Shown in pieces: positions 46,575 to 58,339 of a stretch of DNA of 64,000 nucleotides; the first letter of the stretch is position 1, and each line of letters opens with the position of its first letter. Location of the stretch: NCBI RefSeq assembly GCF_016086655.4, contig NC_052144.2, forward strand, positions 30,287,896 through 30,351,895, in the 5' to 3' direction. The position numbers were made by a program, and so were the translations under genes. The notes below the pieces were generated by a model, which was not told the DNA's origin, did no database searches, and saw only the letters and a program-made list of their open reading frames with translations. The DNA comes from Lepeophtheirus salmonis. Taxonomy: Eukaryota > Arthropoda > Copepoda > Siphonostomatoida > Caligidae.

Positions 46575-48175
46575 TTTTTTCCTGATGTAGTTTTCTCCAT
46601 TCAATGTTATTTCAACCTTTACCGTAACAAACACTTAGTTTGTGTGTGGTCATAATACTTTGAAATTAAAATTCATGCCCAATATAAAAGAAAATGTTTT
46701 TTTTTTGCAAATCAAAGATTTTAGATTAAAAATTGAGAATTTTTGTTTATTAAGAGTAACTGATTGACTATTATCTGCATTTATTTTTACAAGAAACAGT
46801 TTGTTTTGTAAAAAAAACAACAACAAGGAGTTGAATTACTCTTTCAATGAAGCAGTACGTTTACAATACTGAAATATTTTTTTCCATTAATTCATATATA
46901 TTTGCTATTTTAACCACTAATTTTTTAATCCCCTACAGTATCAAACTCCTCAAATCGTAGATTCCAAATCTCATTTGTCAAATATAATACAATATGTATG
47001 ACAAAATAGGCTTAAAATAATGTATTGGTTCAATATAGATCTACTGTATGTCATAACTCATTAATATGCTCATACATCAGGGAAAAAATAGGAAAGCCAT
47101 TTTACCAGCAGAGATACTTAGAACATACGTTATATGTTAGTATAACGTCTTTAACTACATATATACAACCCAAGAATGATAACCCAATCTATCATAATTA
47201 ACCTTATCATAAAAAATAATTGAGAAAACTTTTTTTTCATACATTATATATAGTTTATAAATTAGACTTTTATTGAGAAATTTTAATGAAAAAAAAAAAA
47301 AAATAGAAGTTTTATTTCATTGAGTGAAAAACGGGAATTTAGTTTATCTGATTAATTCTTTATACTTTTCAAAATGAATGAAAATGAAAATAAAGACTGT
47401 AGCCATCAGAATTAAAAAAATTATGTCCAGTGTAAAACTAACCATTCTATGCTTCAATTAATATATATATACATACATAAAACCATGTAAGTCTTCTTCT
47501 GACCAACAAAATAAAACTTTTTTGTCTCTAAACCATAACAAGTACATACAAACATTTACTTTCAATTTATAAAAATGTGTATAAACTTATGTGTACAATA
47601 GATTGTTCCGTTTTTGGGTTAATTTTTTACCCCAACACAAATGCTTTTTCTTTTAAGGTCAATCAAAAAACTAACCTGGCAATGTTTAATACCTTTTATT
47701 TCATTTTTGGCGTGGTACAAACAATTTTGTTGTCTAAAAAATGGTATTTTTGGTTTAAAATTTACCATTTGGAGACCTCTTCTACTGTTCTAAATGATAA
47801 TGACTAAAAAATTGCTCTATATTTATTTATTTATTATTATAAAATCTGCCAAATGCGTGGAATTTTACAGTTGTTTCAAATGACAAAAAAATAAATTAAT
47901 AAAGAATTGAATTTTCTTAAATTATTAGGAATATAGCAGCACGAGTCAAATAAGTAACCCCTGTATAAAGAATACAATCAGCAATGTTTCCTTTGAAACT
48001 TTTGAGCTCGTCTGGTGGTGTTAGGGTATGTACCTTGATTGACAGTTCTAAGGCAAGAATTATGGTTAAGTGGTTAATTAAGATAAAAGGCAACGAGAGT
48101 ACCAACGATTGACTTTTTCCAAGAAAGTGCCGTTTTTTATCAATAATTATCGAAGGTCTTTATTACTTTAAATAT
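46575..48175. other. Unassigned AT-rich stretch
   Basis: No supported gene. The minus frame at 47917-48105 may be decayed 3' sequence of the retrotransposon above it but has no diagnostic motif; the plus frame at 47577-47807 is unassigned. Confidence 0.4.
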
Positions 48176-48179
48176 TTCA

Positions 48180-49460
48180 TTTGGTCCAGAAGATATTTTG
48201 CATGAGAAACCTTTAAATAGTTGATCTTTCGAACGCGTATTTGATTTTTTTCCCCAAAATGTATTCGCTTTCCATGATACTTTTTAGCCAACTAAGGGTT
48301 AGATTTTTCAAAATTCTGATGTTCCGACTGAACTCACCTACCCAAATATTAAATGGCTTATTATGAGTAAATCATTTGTGGAATCAAAGGTTTTTTCAAA
48401 ATCAATTACCAAGGCAGCAAAGTTTTTTTAATTTGACTAAGCTATTCCGATAGTCTTTTGAAGAGATCTTGCAACGTTTTCTGTTAACCCGCCATTCATA
48501 AAGTCCTTTTGCGCTGTAGGTATGATCAGATGGAGAGCTAAGTAAATTCTTGTATTATGGATTCTAGTGGTTTAAAAAATATGATTGGTTTCTAGTTGAT
48601 GAGGTTGAAACAATCCTTCTCATTTTTGTGAATAAGAGTAATGATACAAGTATTCATGAACTAAGATACAACTCTAGTTTGAAAAATTTGATAGTAGACT
48701 TTTTTAAGACATTGAATATGGGTTTATTGAAGGTTTGATAAAATTCAAAAGGAAGATCTGATAGTGTCTTTTTCTTGTAATCTATCTACTTATTTCAAGT
48801 TGTGAGATTGGGAGATAAAGTTACTTCATAATTGACTTTGGAATAGGACTTGCCCTTGATCTTCCAGCTGTCACTAAATTGTTCTTGGCTTGTATCCATT
48901 GCGCACATAAAATGCATTTAAAAAAAAGAGTGCATTAGTTACACTTCAACAGAAGAGTATAATATGAGGGGGCTTTTTGCACAATTTGTTCTGAATTAGT
49001 GGTTACTTCTCCGGAAGTAAGCTGAAGGGTTTTAATATTTTATAGATTTGCTTAGAGCAAAGCAAAGGTATATCATTCTAGAGTTTCAAACCTTTCCATA
49101 GTTTCTTTCAATATCTCTAGGTTGGTTACTTATCTGTTTTTGATGATTACTTCGATTGGATCTTGAATTGCACGTAATTTATTAAGGCCTCTTATACTAA
49201 AGAATATATCTTCTTCAATTTTAGTCGGTTCTAGTTTAATGTGTGAATCTGGATATGACGTTTATCGTCTCTTTCAGGAACATGAAAATGTACCCTGCGC
49301 CAATCTTACACTCATTGATTCTTAATATTTCAATTCCTTCAAAAGGTCGTCCTATCAATACTGTTGTCGAATATCCGGTGTAAACCCCTTAAAAGTTGTT
49401 CTATGTTGTCCTTCCAATCGATAACAATATTGTTCTAGGAAGAATAACTATTTATCGTTT
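48180..49460 (-). pseudogene. Non-LTR retrotransposon relic with reverse-transcriptase domain
   Basis: Read from high to low coordinates, the frames give LSDLPFEFYQTF (about 48775-48730, the GPDGLPFEFYKxF segment before RT motif A), then PTAQKDFMNGGLTENVARSL, and motif A VIDFEKTFDSTN (48383-48409, with its catalytic aspartate). A diverged palm segment follows (SIMESEYILGKKIKYAFERS). The (I/L)DFEKAFD form of motif A and the QKxFxxGRxxxEN lead-in point to an L1/Tx1- or CR1-like LINE. Motif C (YADD) is not readable. 48800-49460 is open in pieces (DNIEQLLRGLHRIFDNSIDR) and may be the upstream part of the same protein, without clear endonuclease motifs. Many stops and frame changes show long decay. 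Confidence 0.65.
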
Positions 49461-49464
49461 TTAA

Positions 49465-49975
49465 TCCGCCGTTAGACTTAGTTGTCGTGTATTAATAAGA
49501 CATTTAACTTTTTTGTTTTTTTTTTCTCTATTCCTAAGACGGTTTACCGCATCTTTACTCGTTTCTTCTCTTTCCATATTGGTTCTACTTTTATTACCCT
49601 TCGTTGCTTCTTCCGTCCCTGTCACAATTATACATCTGTAGAAATATTACTTCATTTAAGTCCTTTTCCATAAGGGCAATCTGTAAGATTCAATTCAATA
49701 AAAAATTAAAATTGTATTTAATTTATTTTTTAGCATTCCTTTAATCAGTTAAAAATATTTTCATCTTGTCCTTAATAATTTAGGGCGTCTAAGATATTAT
49801 TAATTATTTGCAGTTTCCCTGTTATTTTCAAACATATTTCAAGATAATAACCTTTCATTTTGTTTATCAACAATCACTTCAATCAGGGGTCAATTCGGAT
49901 ATTCTATGTTTGATAAAATACAGACACTGCAAATCATTGAATAGTTCATCTTAAGCCCCCTCAAATGATTAAAAA
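49465..49975. other. Unassigned stretch
   Basis: AT-rich, with no gene or repeat recognised. The plus frame at 49482-49673 is F-, S- and R-rich without motifs. Confidence 0.4.
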
Positions 49976-49980
49976 CACGC

Positions 49981-50014
49981 TCCATAGTATTTTTAACTGA
50001 TAAAATACTATGGA
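49981..50014. repeat. Perfect 13-bp inverted repeat at the SINE A2 start
   Basis: Arms TCCATAGTATTTT and AAAATACTATGGA with an 8-nt spacer (TAACTGAT). With one mismatch the pairing extends to 16 bp (CGC/TCG flanks). It overlaps the 5' edge of the SINE. Confidence 0.6.
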
Positions 50015-50236
50015 ACGATTTAACTCAATGGACAGCACGCTCGGGATAAATTATTCACTTGAACTCAATGAAAAGGCTTAGCGCCCCGGTCGTTCCTAGA
50101 GAAGGAAATATACGTTATGACCATTGACTTAAAAGAAACTTCCAAAGTAAGATGGAGTAATTATAATACTATAGTTTTTACTTACACTTAATCAGTGATG
50201 CTCCATCTGACCTATCAAACGAATGCTTAAAAAAAT
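50015..50236 (+). repeat. tRNA-derived SINE, copy A2
   Basis: A-box-like TTAACTCAATGG (50020-50031), a degenerate B box (AGGCTTAGCGCCCCGG), then CGGTCGTTCCTAGAGAAGG and the tail AAGATGGAGTAATTATAATA, ACTTACACTTAAT, CTCCATCTGACC, ending in a short A run at 50236. Same blocks as A1 and A3. Confidence 0.65.
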
Positions 50237-50239
50237 GGC

Positions 50240-51055
50240 CCATCATATCCCGAAAAAGTAGGCCTCAAACATCGCCAGTCAATTTTTGATTGTCCTCTGC
50301 AGAAAAAATCTATGTGGAGACACATAAAAATATTTGTCTCAAAACAGAACAGTCTAATGTACATATATACATATAAAATTAATATTTACAATATGTATCT
50401 AACTTTTTGTCCTTAAATATCCAAAAAGTATGTATGGTCATGTCGCAATTGTTTTTTTTTTCCTTCGTTTGTAGAAACATGTGTTACATTTTGAACATGT
50501 TTGTAGTTTTTTGTTTGTTGGTTGGACAAAAAAAAAAAGTCTTCAATATGTTTATGGTACAGAAATATGTAATCCATATTTTTGTTCTTGTTTTAAAGAT
50601 AAATAAGTATACCACAGCTTCAAATCGTGCAATGAACCTTTCACTTTCATGAATCAAACAACAATTCTCAATTTATCAAACTATTAAAATATGAGGAAAA
50701 AACAGCCTCTTTACCGCACAACAAAAACCATTTTTTATAATACACTTTTGATGAAAGAAACACCTTTCACCCCCCCTTTTTTTTTTTGACACCATTACGA
50801 TTTCCTGTCCTTGAAATGATGAAGAGAGGATTAAAGGTACCATCTACGATCTACATATGTATGTATGAGAGAGAGCTTTTTGAAGAGATTACCATAATGA
50901 GATTAATGACAGAACGTGTTGTACAAAAATATTAAATAAATTTTGTGTATTCATTTGTGAACTTTATTCTATTCTTATTTTAATGAAAATAGATCATATA
51001 AGAGTTCTTCAGTCCAACATAAATTTCACCTCTTGGTTTTTATAAGCTTACACAC
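50240..51055. other. Unassigned AT-rich stretch
   Basis: No supported gene. The plus frame at 50407-50652 is cysteine- and phenylalanine-rich but lies in T-rich sequence without motifs. Confidence 0.45.
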
Positions 51056-51057
51056 AG

Positions 51058-51290
51058 AATGGAGCAACGTAGCTCAGTGGTCAACGTGCTTCTGAGAAAC
51101 GATTATCTTGAACTCAATGTGCGTAGGTTCAATTCACAATCATTCCCAAGGAAGGAAATATTCATAATACATATGTAAGGAACTTCAAAGATCATTCCTA
51201 TGTACGATGGAGTAATGGTAATACTTTAATTTCAACTCATACTTAATGGTTTAAACTCTATCTGAGCAATTTTATAATAGATAAAAAAAC
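51058..51290 (+). repeat. tRNA-derived SINE, copy A1
   Basis: Best-preserved head: GAGCAACGTAGCTCAGTGGT with a perfect A box TAGCTCAGTGG (51070-51080) and B box GGTTCAATTCA (51126-51136), 56 nt apart. The body continues AAGGAAGGAAATATTC and the tail ACGATGGAGTAATGGTAATA, ending CTCTATCTGAGCAATTTT. About 230 bp. The A/B spacing suggests a class II tRNA ancestor (Leu or Ser type), which is inference. Confidence 0.75.
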
Positions 51291-51294
51291 TATA

Positions 51295-54000
51295 TATGCA
51301 AAATTCTTCTTTTAAAAACTAGTACAAAATTTGTAAAAAATTTAAATAAATAAAAAATAGCTCTGACTGACCTAATATACATTGCATTTTATATTTCTTC
51401 TATTTGTTCTTTTTAGTGAGTTCGAAATGTTGATCCACTGAACGGCAATTATGTCTTTTAGCACTATATCAATGATAGTATGTATTGCAACTCCATTAGC
51501 AAACTATTGGTATTAAAAATGATTTCACCTATTCTTTAGTGATGTGAATGAGTAAATTTGCCAAAATTATTTAAAATTAAACAAAAAGCTTTAATGAACA
51601 TTCTCAATTTCTTTTTACCAAATAATAGTAAATGCACACTACAACGACTGTGCTATAAAACAACTCCATTGATGGAGTTGTTGGTATCAAAAATGGTCCT
51701 GCCAGAGCTTAAAAACTTTGCTGCCCATCAATGGAATAAAGATGTCTGAGTCTGTTCTAATTACTATAATTACAACAAAAATATTATCATGCTGTAAAAA
51801 TGAGCTCTGATATCCCTGAGTACATGTTAAAATAAGTAAAACTCAGTTGGTACAAAAATGATTCCGCTGTCTACTGAAGTACCCGTTTTAGGATAACTAA
51901 AAAGAACATGGTTCAGAAAATTGTCTGGACGTAGTTTCACATATTTAATATCATAAAATAAAGTTTGGAAAGCTAAAGTTTGAAAATTAAATAATATAAA
52001 AATTATAGCATTGTCGTTCTAGAGTTAAGTTATAAATCAATTTTTGATCGTCAAATAAATAATAATTAAACACTTTGGGATAATGATGCAATTATTTTTC
52101 AAATAGCAGCTAAATTCGAGCCCTTTTTCTTATTAATTTGTGAAGAAATTGTTGAGAGATAAATCTCTTTTTTTTAATAAAAATATACAATTACAATCCA
52201 TTTTTTTATAAGTTTGCTAACAATGTATCATTTTAAGAAATATGAAAAGGCCCATGTGTTTTATAATTATTTTAAACAAAGTCTTGAATTATATTTTATA
52301 GACTTTAATTTATAATAGAAAATATAGAAAATGAATTATTTAAATGAGCGCTCTTTGTTAGTCTATTGCAGATACTTCACACATTTTTTCAGGCCTTTTC
52401 CCCCCCAAAATAACTCAATATGAACGAGGAGGTTTTTATTGTTGTTTAGAGAAAAAATAACTATCTCAAACATTCCTTGAATGGAAAAGTCAAGGGGTTA
52501 AGATCTGGAGTAGAAGAAAACCATCTGTTTTGGTCCCTAAATGTTTAAATCTATTCTTACACTAAGATTGATCTTTTAAAGTGGTATGAGCGAACGTACC
52601 ATTCTGTTAGGAGAAAACCACTGGGATCGGAAAGGCACATTATTTTAGTCATTACTTCATTTCGTAATCTTTCAGCTTTTTTACTGCTCCTTTTGCAGAT
52701 ACATTTGAGAGAGTAGAAGTCTAAACAAGTTGAAAACTAAATTGAAACTAAAAGTTTATTATGTCATCAACTTTATGGTTCAAAATAAAATATCGTTGAA
52801 AAAGTTATTCTGTAGATAGATCGCTTGTACGACATGGATTAGGAACAAAAATAGGTGAGATTACTGAGATTTTTGATTGAGAAAAATAGATGTTAACAAG
52901 ATTAAATAACAATTTTTGGAAGATCATGATCAATTAACGTAATCTGAATGATTGGTTCCTACAAAATACACTCTTATTAGAGTAAAAATGAATAAACTAA
53001 GAATTCACTTACCTAAGAAATAAAATGTACTGTTTTTCTATTCAAAAAAAAAAATTCTATTTAAAAAAAATAAAAACATTTTAGATTGACAAGTCCAATA
53101 AAATTTATTTTTTGTTCGTAACATGAAATTACACACTTAATTTGCTTCTGGACAAATAAAAAAAAGGTTGCAAGGTCATAACATTTAAAAATGGTTTAAG
53201 TTACCAAAGGAAAACTCAAGATGTACATTGGAATAATGACGTAATTATTAGCTAAATATTAATTCTTTTTTATTCCTCTCATTGAAAGAAAAGTTGAGAG
53301 ATCATATATAGGATGAAGATCTCTTTCTGGTTTATTTTGATTCATATATACCTACGTATATTTAGATCAATATCTTTTTAATTAAAGGAAATGAAATTGA
53401 GTGTCACATCATTTTTTTTCTTTCACCTACTTTCCTCTCGCTCTTAATAACTAACTTTCTTTACATATATGTACACAGAAAAGATAAATATAAAAAAGTT
53501 ATCTTTTATTCCTCGTGTAAAATATTATTAGTTTAATAAGATCCCAAACTTTTGTGGTCAATAGAGTCATAACTTTTTAATATAAATATGACCATCAATG
53601 AAAAGGAAAATGGTTGGTTTATTATCTATGTATGTATATAAATTTCTTCATCTTGATATCCATATATACATAAATATAGACTTAATAATGATGAGTTGAA
53701 ATAAGTCAATCAACCTAATAAAAATCTTTTGAAGGGATTATCTTTACCATCTCATAAGCATAATATTACATACTACTGGGTAAGATAAGTTAAAAAAAGG
53801 ACACTTATAGAAGAAGTAAAATAAGTTGCAAAAAGTTATTAGTTTGATGGTTCATTATACCGAGTGCTGTGATTTTTTCTACAGTTACTTAAAGCATGAA
53901 CTACGTATATCATTTAATAGAAATTACATTTTTTTTGTTCGATAAATAGACAAAGTCTGAGCTGAAAAGACAAAAAGTCTACAATTTTAAAAGGGGAAAA
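51295..54000. other. Unassigned AT-rich stretch
   Basis: No supported gene. The plus frame at 51558-51749 is short and unassigned. 53890-53990 leads into the Tc1 fragment but shows no inverted end. Confidence 0.45.
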
Positions 54001-54007
54001 TTAATTT

Positions 54008-54262
54008 TTGAGTCTTGATGAACAAATTCAAATCCATGTACTTTTGGAGATAAACAAGACATCAATAGAAATGTATGGGGAACTGTCTACCAGATCTACT
54101 GTTTACAATATTATGAAGAACTACGGTGTCAAAAGAAATAATAAAAGTGGTAGACACGCTGATGATCTGAGCTCCCAAAGATTTGACTTCCAATGGATAA
54201 TCCTTTCACCCCCAAGGAACACTGGTGTCCATACACTCAATATTGCTAAATGCGCATGATTT
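54008..54262 (+). pseudogene. Tc1-like transposase N-terminal fragment
   Basis: An 83-codon open frame reads LDEQIQIHVLLEINKTSIEM, YGELSTRSTVYNIMKNYGVK and RNNKSGRHADDLSSQ. RSTVYNIMKNYGVKRNxKSGRPKKLS is the recognition helix and the GRPR-like AT-hook linker of Tc1 transposases. Here GRPKKLS has become GRHADDLS. A later TGVHTLNIAKCA matches the second helix-turn-helix. The frame ends before the catalytic core and no DDE motif follows. It is a different lineage from T1-T4 (KNYGV type). Confidence 0.6.
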
Positions 54263-54269
54263 TAAAATA

Positions 54270-55785
54270 TACATATATTTCATCTCGTTTCAAAACCAAT
54301 ATGAGATTAAATTTCATATTTTATAACTATGAATCAAAAGTGAGTTTTGAATATTTTGTAAGGAATCAAATATCATCCTTTTTTAGACACTTACAAGACC
54401 AATACCTTAAAACCTTTCTGACTTTTTTATTTTTAAAGAAAATTATTTGTTAATTCAATATATGTATCCCTGTATATATTGAGAGGTCTATTTCTAAAAT
54501 AATGTTTAGTACTACAAAATACATTAATTATATTATTTAGTTGTTTTTGCTAAATTATTACTAAGTTTAATGTAATATTCTCATCAATAATTATATTCTT
54601 ACGTAGAATACGAAAAAAAGTAGTCAAAGATACCTTAAATATGAAACAAATGAATAATGAAACTCAAAATTTTTAACGATAAAGAAATACTAGGCTAAAA
54701 ACAGTCGTGTACGACACCCTTAATATCAATGATCTCCTTGACGCAACAAATTCTTTGATTATATGTTTTTATCTTTAAATAATGAAGTCGTGTCGGATTT
54801 CAGGTAGAAAAAAAAACTACCTATAGAATAACATAAAAATATAACATAAGAAGTTAAATAAAAGGAATAATCTGATTTTTATCATTCTAAACTTTAAAAA
54901 ATTGATATTAATTTTTTTTTACTGTTATAAAATATTTAAGGTAGAGTTTTCAGGGAAACTTTGTTAGATTTCCATGAAATTTCAGGGTTGGGATGTTATC
55001 TTCAAGAGTTTTAATATTAAATGTTATAAACCAAAGAAGTTGCAGCTATACAAAGTAGTTCTTAGTGTCCCACAATTAAAGCTTTCGAATGGAGGGGGGG
55101 GGGGTTAGTTTTTCCTTTATAGTTTAAAGTTCCATAATCGATTGGTTGTTTTTTTTCTAAAGAATACATTTTCTTTGCAATGATTCAAAAATAGAATGGT
55201 ATGATCTTTTTTTTTTTGAAATTCCTTCTAAAATATTCAATATACATTGTCTAAAGTACATCTAAAAAAAGATTATATATATGTTCTGTAAGTTTACATT
55301 TTTATAATTGTCAAATGAATGTAATAATCGAAATATATTGTTTTCTTGAAGTTTCAATTGTCATTTAAATTTTTTTTATCTGCACCCGGTGCGTACATAT
55401 GTATAAATTTATTCTTTCTTCAACCTCTTTGCAGTTAGATCCTTCAACGATTATAATAATCATAATATTAATATGGGTGTAAAGTATATACTTATCTAAT
55501 CAAAAAACTAGTTCTTTAACACATTGTCTTAAGTATTTTCTCTCTTAACTTTCTTTTACATTGCTAATTTTGATATTATTCGCAGTAAATCTTTTTTCCT
55601 TTTTCCCAATCACAGTAGATCTGAATTTATTATAAATTTTACAAAAGTGTAAAGGTGTCAGTAAAAAAATAATACAGAGAGACTCTCAATGTGTCTAAAA
55701 GATTGTAGACAGGTTATGAAAAATACTAGAGTTGTAAATTTTAAGCACCGCCACAATGTATAAAAAAGAGACCAAAAATGAAATG
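54270..55785. other. Unassigned AT-rich stretch with a G tract
   Basis: No supported gene. An 11-G run is at 55094-55104. Several T runs. No repeat recognised. Confidence 0.45.
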
Positions 55786-55789
55786 ACGA

Positions 55790-56040
55790 CCCAAAAAATT
55801 TGAATAATGTTTGGGAGGAGAGAAACACTGTTGCTATGACATTTTATTGACTTGGCTATAAACGGCCATTGGGGCCAGAAAATAAGCATATATCCCACAT
55901 TGTATCTAGCATGAACATAGACATAATTCACTCTGATGTCGATCTTAAATTCTACTCTCAGTCCAACAAGGACTTGCACTTCTTCCCAACAAATCCTTCC
56001 TTAGTGTTTCTCTTTATCTTTTATATGTATACATCAGACT
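55790..56040 (+). repeat. Dispersed repeat R1, copy d
   Basis: AAATTTGAATAATGTTTGGG, then at 55930 CTCTGATGTCGATC, TTCTACTCTCAGTCCAACAA and CAACAAATCC, in the family order. The AGGCAAGAATTACT block is degraded to ACATAATTCACT. Confidence 0.5.
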
Positions 56041-56044
56041 GATC

Positions 56045-56890
56045 AGATTACAAATAACAAAAAAATTTAACGATTAAATGCTCATAATTTAGAATAATGC
56101 TTATAATTTACAACTCTATGTATAGCTAGAAGCTGTTTTTTTTTGTCTATGTCACAAAGATAAAGACCTAGTCAATAAAGCTATGTGTTACAGCCTCTAT
56201 AAGAAACGTATAAGAGTTCATTTCCGCCTTCATTACTTTATCTGAATCCCCTGGTTTATTGCGTTACATCCTTAAAATCTCATATATTCAAATAGTACAG
56301 AATATAATGCCTCACCACCTTTTTGACAAATTTTCAGTTTTATTCGTGTTGATTCTTGAGTAGGTCGTTTTAAATGTTCAGATCGTACTTAAAGCAAGAC
56401 AATTTTTACTATTTTAGGGTATTGTAGGTGCCGAAGTACTTCTTTGATTAAGTTATTATAAATGATATAACAATTATCCAATTACAGTTAAAGCTTTTAC
56501 TCCACTTTGAATTTTATAATAGATCCACAAATAATTGAAATTTCAATATAACTGCTCCAACAACCCTCTTAATAACGTAGAGGTAATCAGACATCTTAAT
56601 CATCTGGGTGTTTTAAATATTGAAATCAGTCCTAGGATCGATCCAACAATAAGTATAAGTATTTGTCTTAAATAGAAGGAAACTTTTATTTGAAAGGTTG
56701 CACCAAAAATATAGTTCATACAATTAAACTTAGTTTAAAAAAAGCTAAATTTTGTTTCAATACGTACTAAATAATCATTGGATAAAAAAGAAGAAGAAGA
56801 GATAATTTTAAGAAAAGGACAACCTTACTATCAATGATGTTCTAAAGATACATTTTTGTATATATTTACATCTGTCGGTTTGTAAAAAAA
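56045..56890. other. Unassigned AT-rich stretch
   Basis: No gene or recognised repeat. Confidence 0.45.
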
Positions 56891-56894
56891 CACA

Positions 56895-57135
56895 AAACAA
56901 GCTTAACATGGTAAGCCTGACATTTGGTAGAGTGTTTGAGAAGAAAGTAGCTTAGGTGTCACAACGTTTCAGTAAATTAGCTGGAAGCAGCTATGAAATG
57001 AAATAAATAATCACTAGTCCTAATGCGTATAAGATAGGGACTTAAGCAATAAGCACTCTGTTTTAGAGCCTCCATTCTACTCACACTTCTAATCCGCAAC
57101 AAATCCTCAGCCTGACTCTCGGCCATTCATGATCA
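56895..57135 (+). repeat. Dispersed repeat R1, copy e
   Basis: AACATGGTAAGCCTGACATT matches the start of copy c. It continues with AATTAGCTGGAAGCAGCT, CATTCTACTCACACTTC and CAACAAATCCTCAG. Diverged but colinear. Confidence 0.45.
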
Positions 57136-57139
57136 CACA

Positions 57140-57835
57140 AACTCGTGGTTACACCTTTGATTTTCTTTCCTCAAGAACTAAGGAACAATGATAACAGCCT
57201 ATGAAAATAAAAATAAAAACACTGTTCAGGTTTAATTTAACTCCACAAAAATCCTTAGTATTCACAGTCCTACATATGTCCATCTTTAAGAAAGCTTTTA
57301 TCAAAATATTTGCAAAAGGAATTTCTCCAATAGATGTTGTATACAAGACAAATTAAATCCCTTCTTGTCTTGACATATTTCATTTCCTCTATACATACGA
57401 TAGCATAGGATGTATGCTTTGAAATTGGCAGAAAGTGATGGGTTAAAATAATATATACAATGAATTTCTTAACTAATTATATAGATTGGTTGATACTGAG
57501 AGCAAATGTACTTATATACTTGTATTAAGATATGGACGAATTTTTTTTTTGTATGAATTAAAATGTCTATGTTTTTCTAAGAATCTTGTGCATTAAATGT
57601 TGCAATGTTAAAAAAAATATTTTCCAATATTCTTAATATATAATTACTTAACTGTCTTTTATGAAAGGCATGCACAAAAATGTAATATTGAACAAAAAAA
57701 AGGCAATATTAATATATAGGTTATATTTTGATGTGTATCTTCCTTTGGTATAAATTAATTTTTGTATATTTTTAAGCATGTGTGGCTGGTTAATCTTCCA
57801 CTTTCTAATTTAACGACTATCGTCGACTCAAGTCG
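57140..57835. other. Unassigned AT-rich stretch
   Basis: No supported gene or repeat. The minus frame at 57149-57346 is unassigned. Confidence 0.45.
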
Positions 57836-57839
57836 ACAA

Positions 57840-58335
57840 ACCAATATTTTTTAATATATTTCTTCTTTTTGAATCCGTTAATTTCCTGATTGAAAACCCA
57901 AATTGCTCCAGATGTGTCGACCTACGTTTTCTTCACTTTAACAAAAAGGATCCTGAAACACACACCTTAAGGAAAATATTTTGAGGCTTGTCTCGTATGT
58001 CAGAAGAATTAAATAGATACACTAAAACCGAGTCACTGTTTGGATTTTCATTGTGATGTAGCAGCTGTTCTGTTAACTCACAGAGGCATTAATAGTAAAA
58101 AAAATCATCAAAAAAGAGCAAAACTTTGCCAGAATATTTCTTGGTTTTGAGAAAATTTAGAATCTTATTTTCTCGTTCCAACCATCTTAGCTTGCTCTGT
58201 TCAGAGATAAGACGTCTTGTTGTCTTCTTCCGTGATTTTGCGCCAATGCCATTCCGGGTTGGAAATTATAAAACGTGCATCATAAGAAAAGATCAACACT
58301 GTACTAGTATAAACAAACGATTTTCTACCTATCAA
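57840..58335 (-). pseudogene. Mariner transposase relic, linker and first-aspartate region
   Basis: The minus strand reads GIGAKSRKKTTRRLISEQSK, LRWLERENKILNFLKTKKYS and GKVLLFFDDFF, then in another frame TINASVS and QNSCYITM. This is the mariner stretch from the basic linker (KSRxRxxxHLLTE) through the helix (RLERxKKILNFLK) to the first catalytic aspartate (xxxFSDEKxFTVD), here FFDDFF with the D kept and E lost. Further decayed sequence runs to about 57840. No N-terminal HTH and no second or third aspartate are seen. Confidence 0.6.
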
Positions 58336-58339
58336 AACA

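Noticed and set aside
55695..55979. 94-codon minus-strand frame with hydrophobic segments
   Set aside because: It is the antisense of dispersed repeat R1d and is not open in the other R1 copies.
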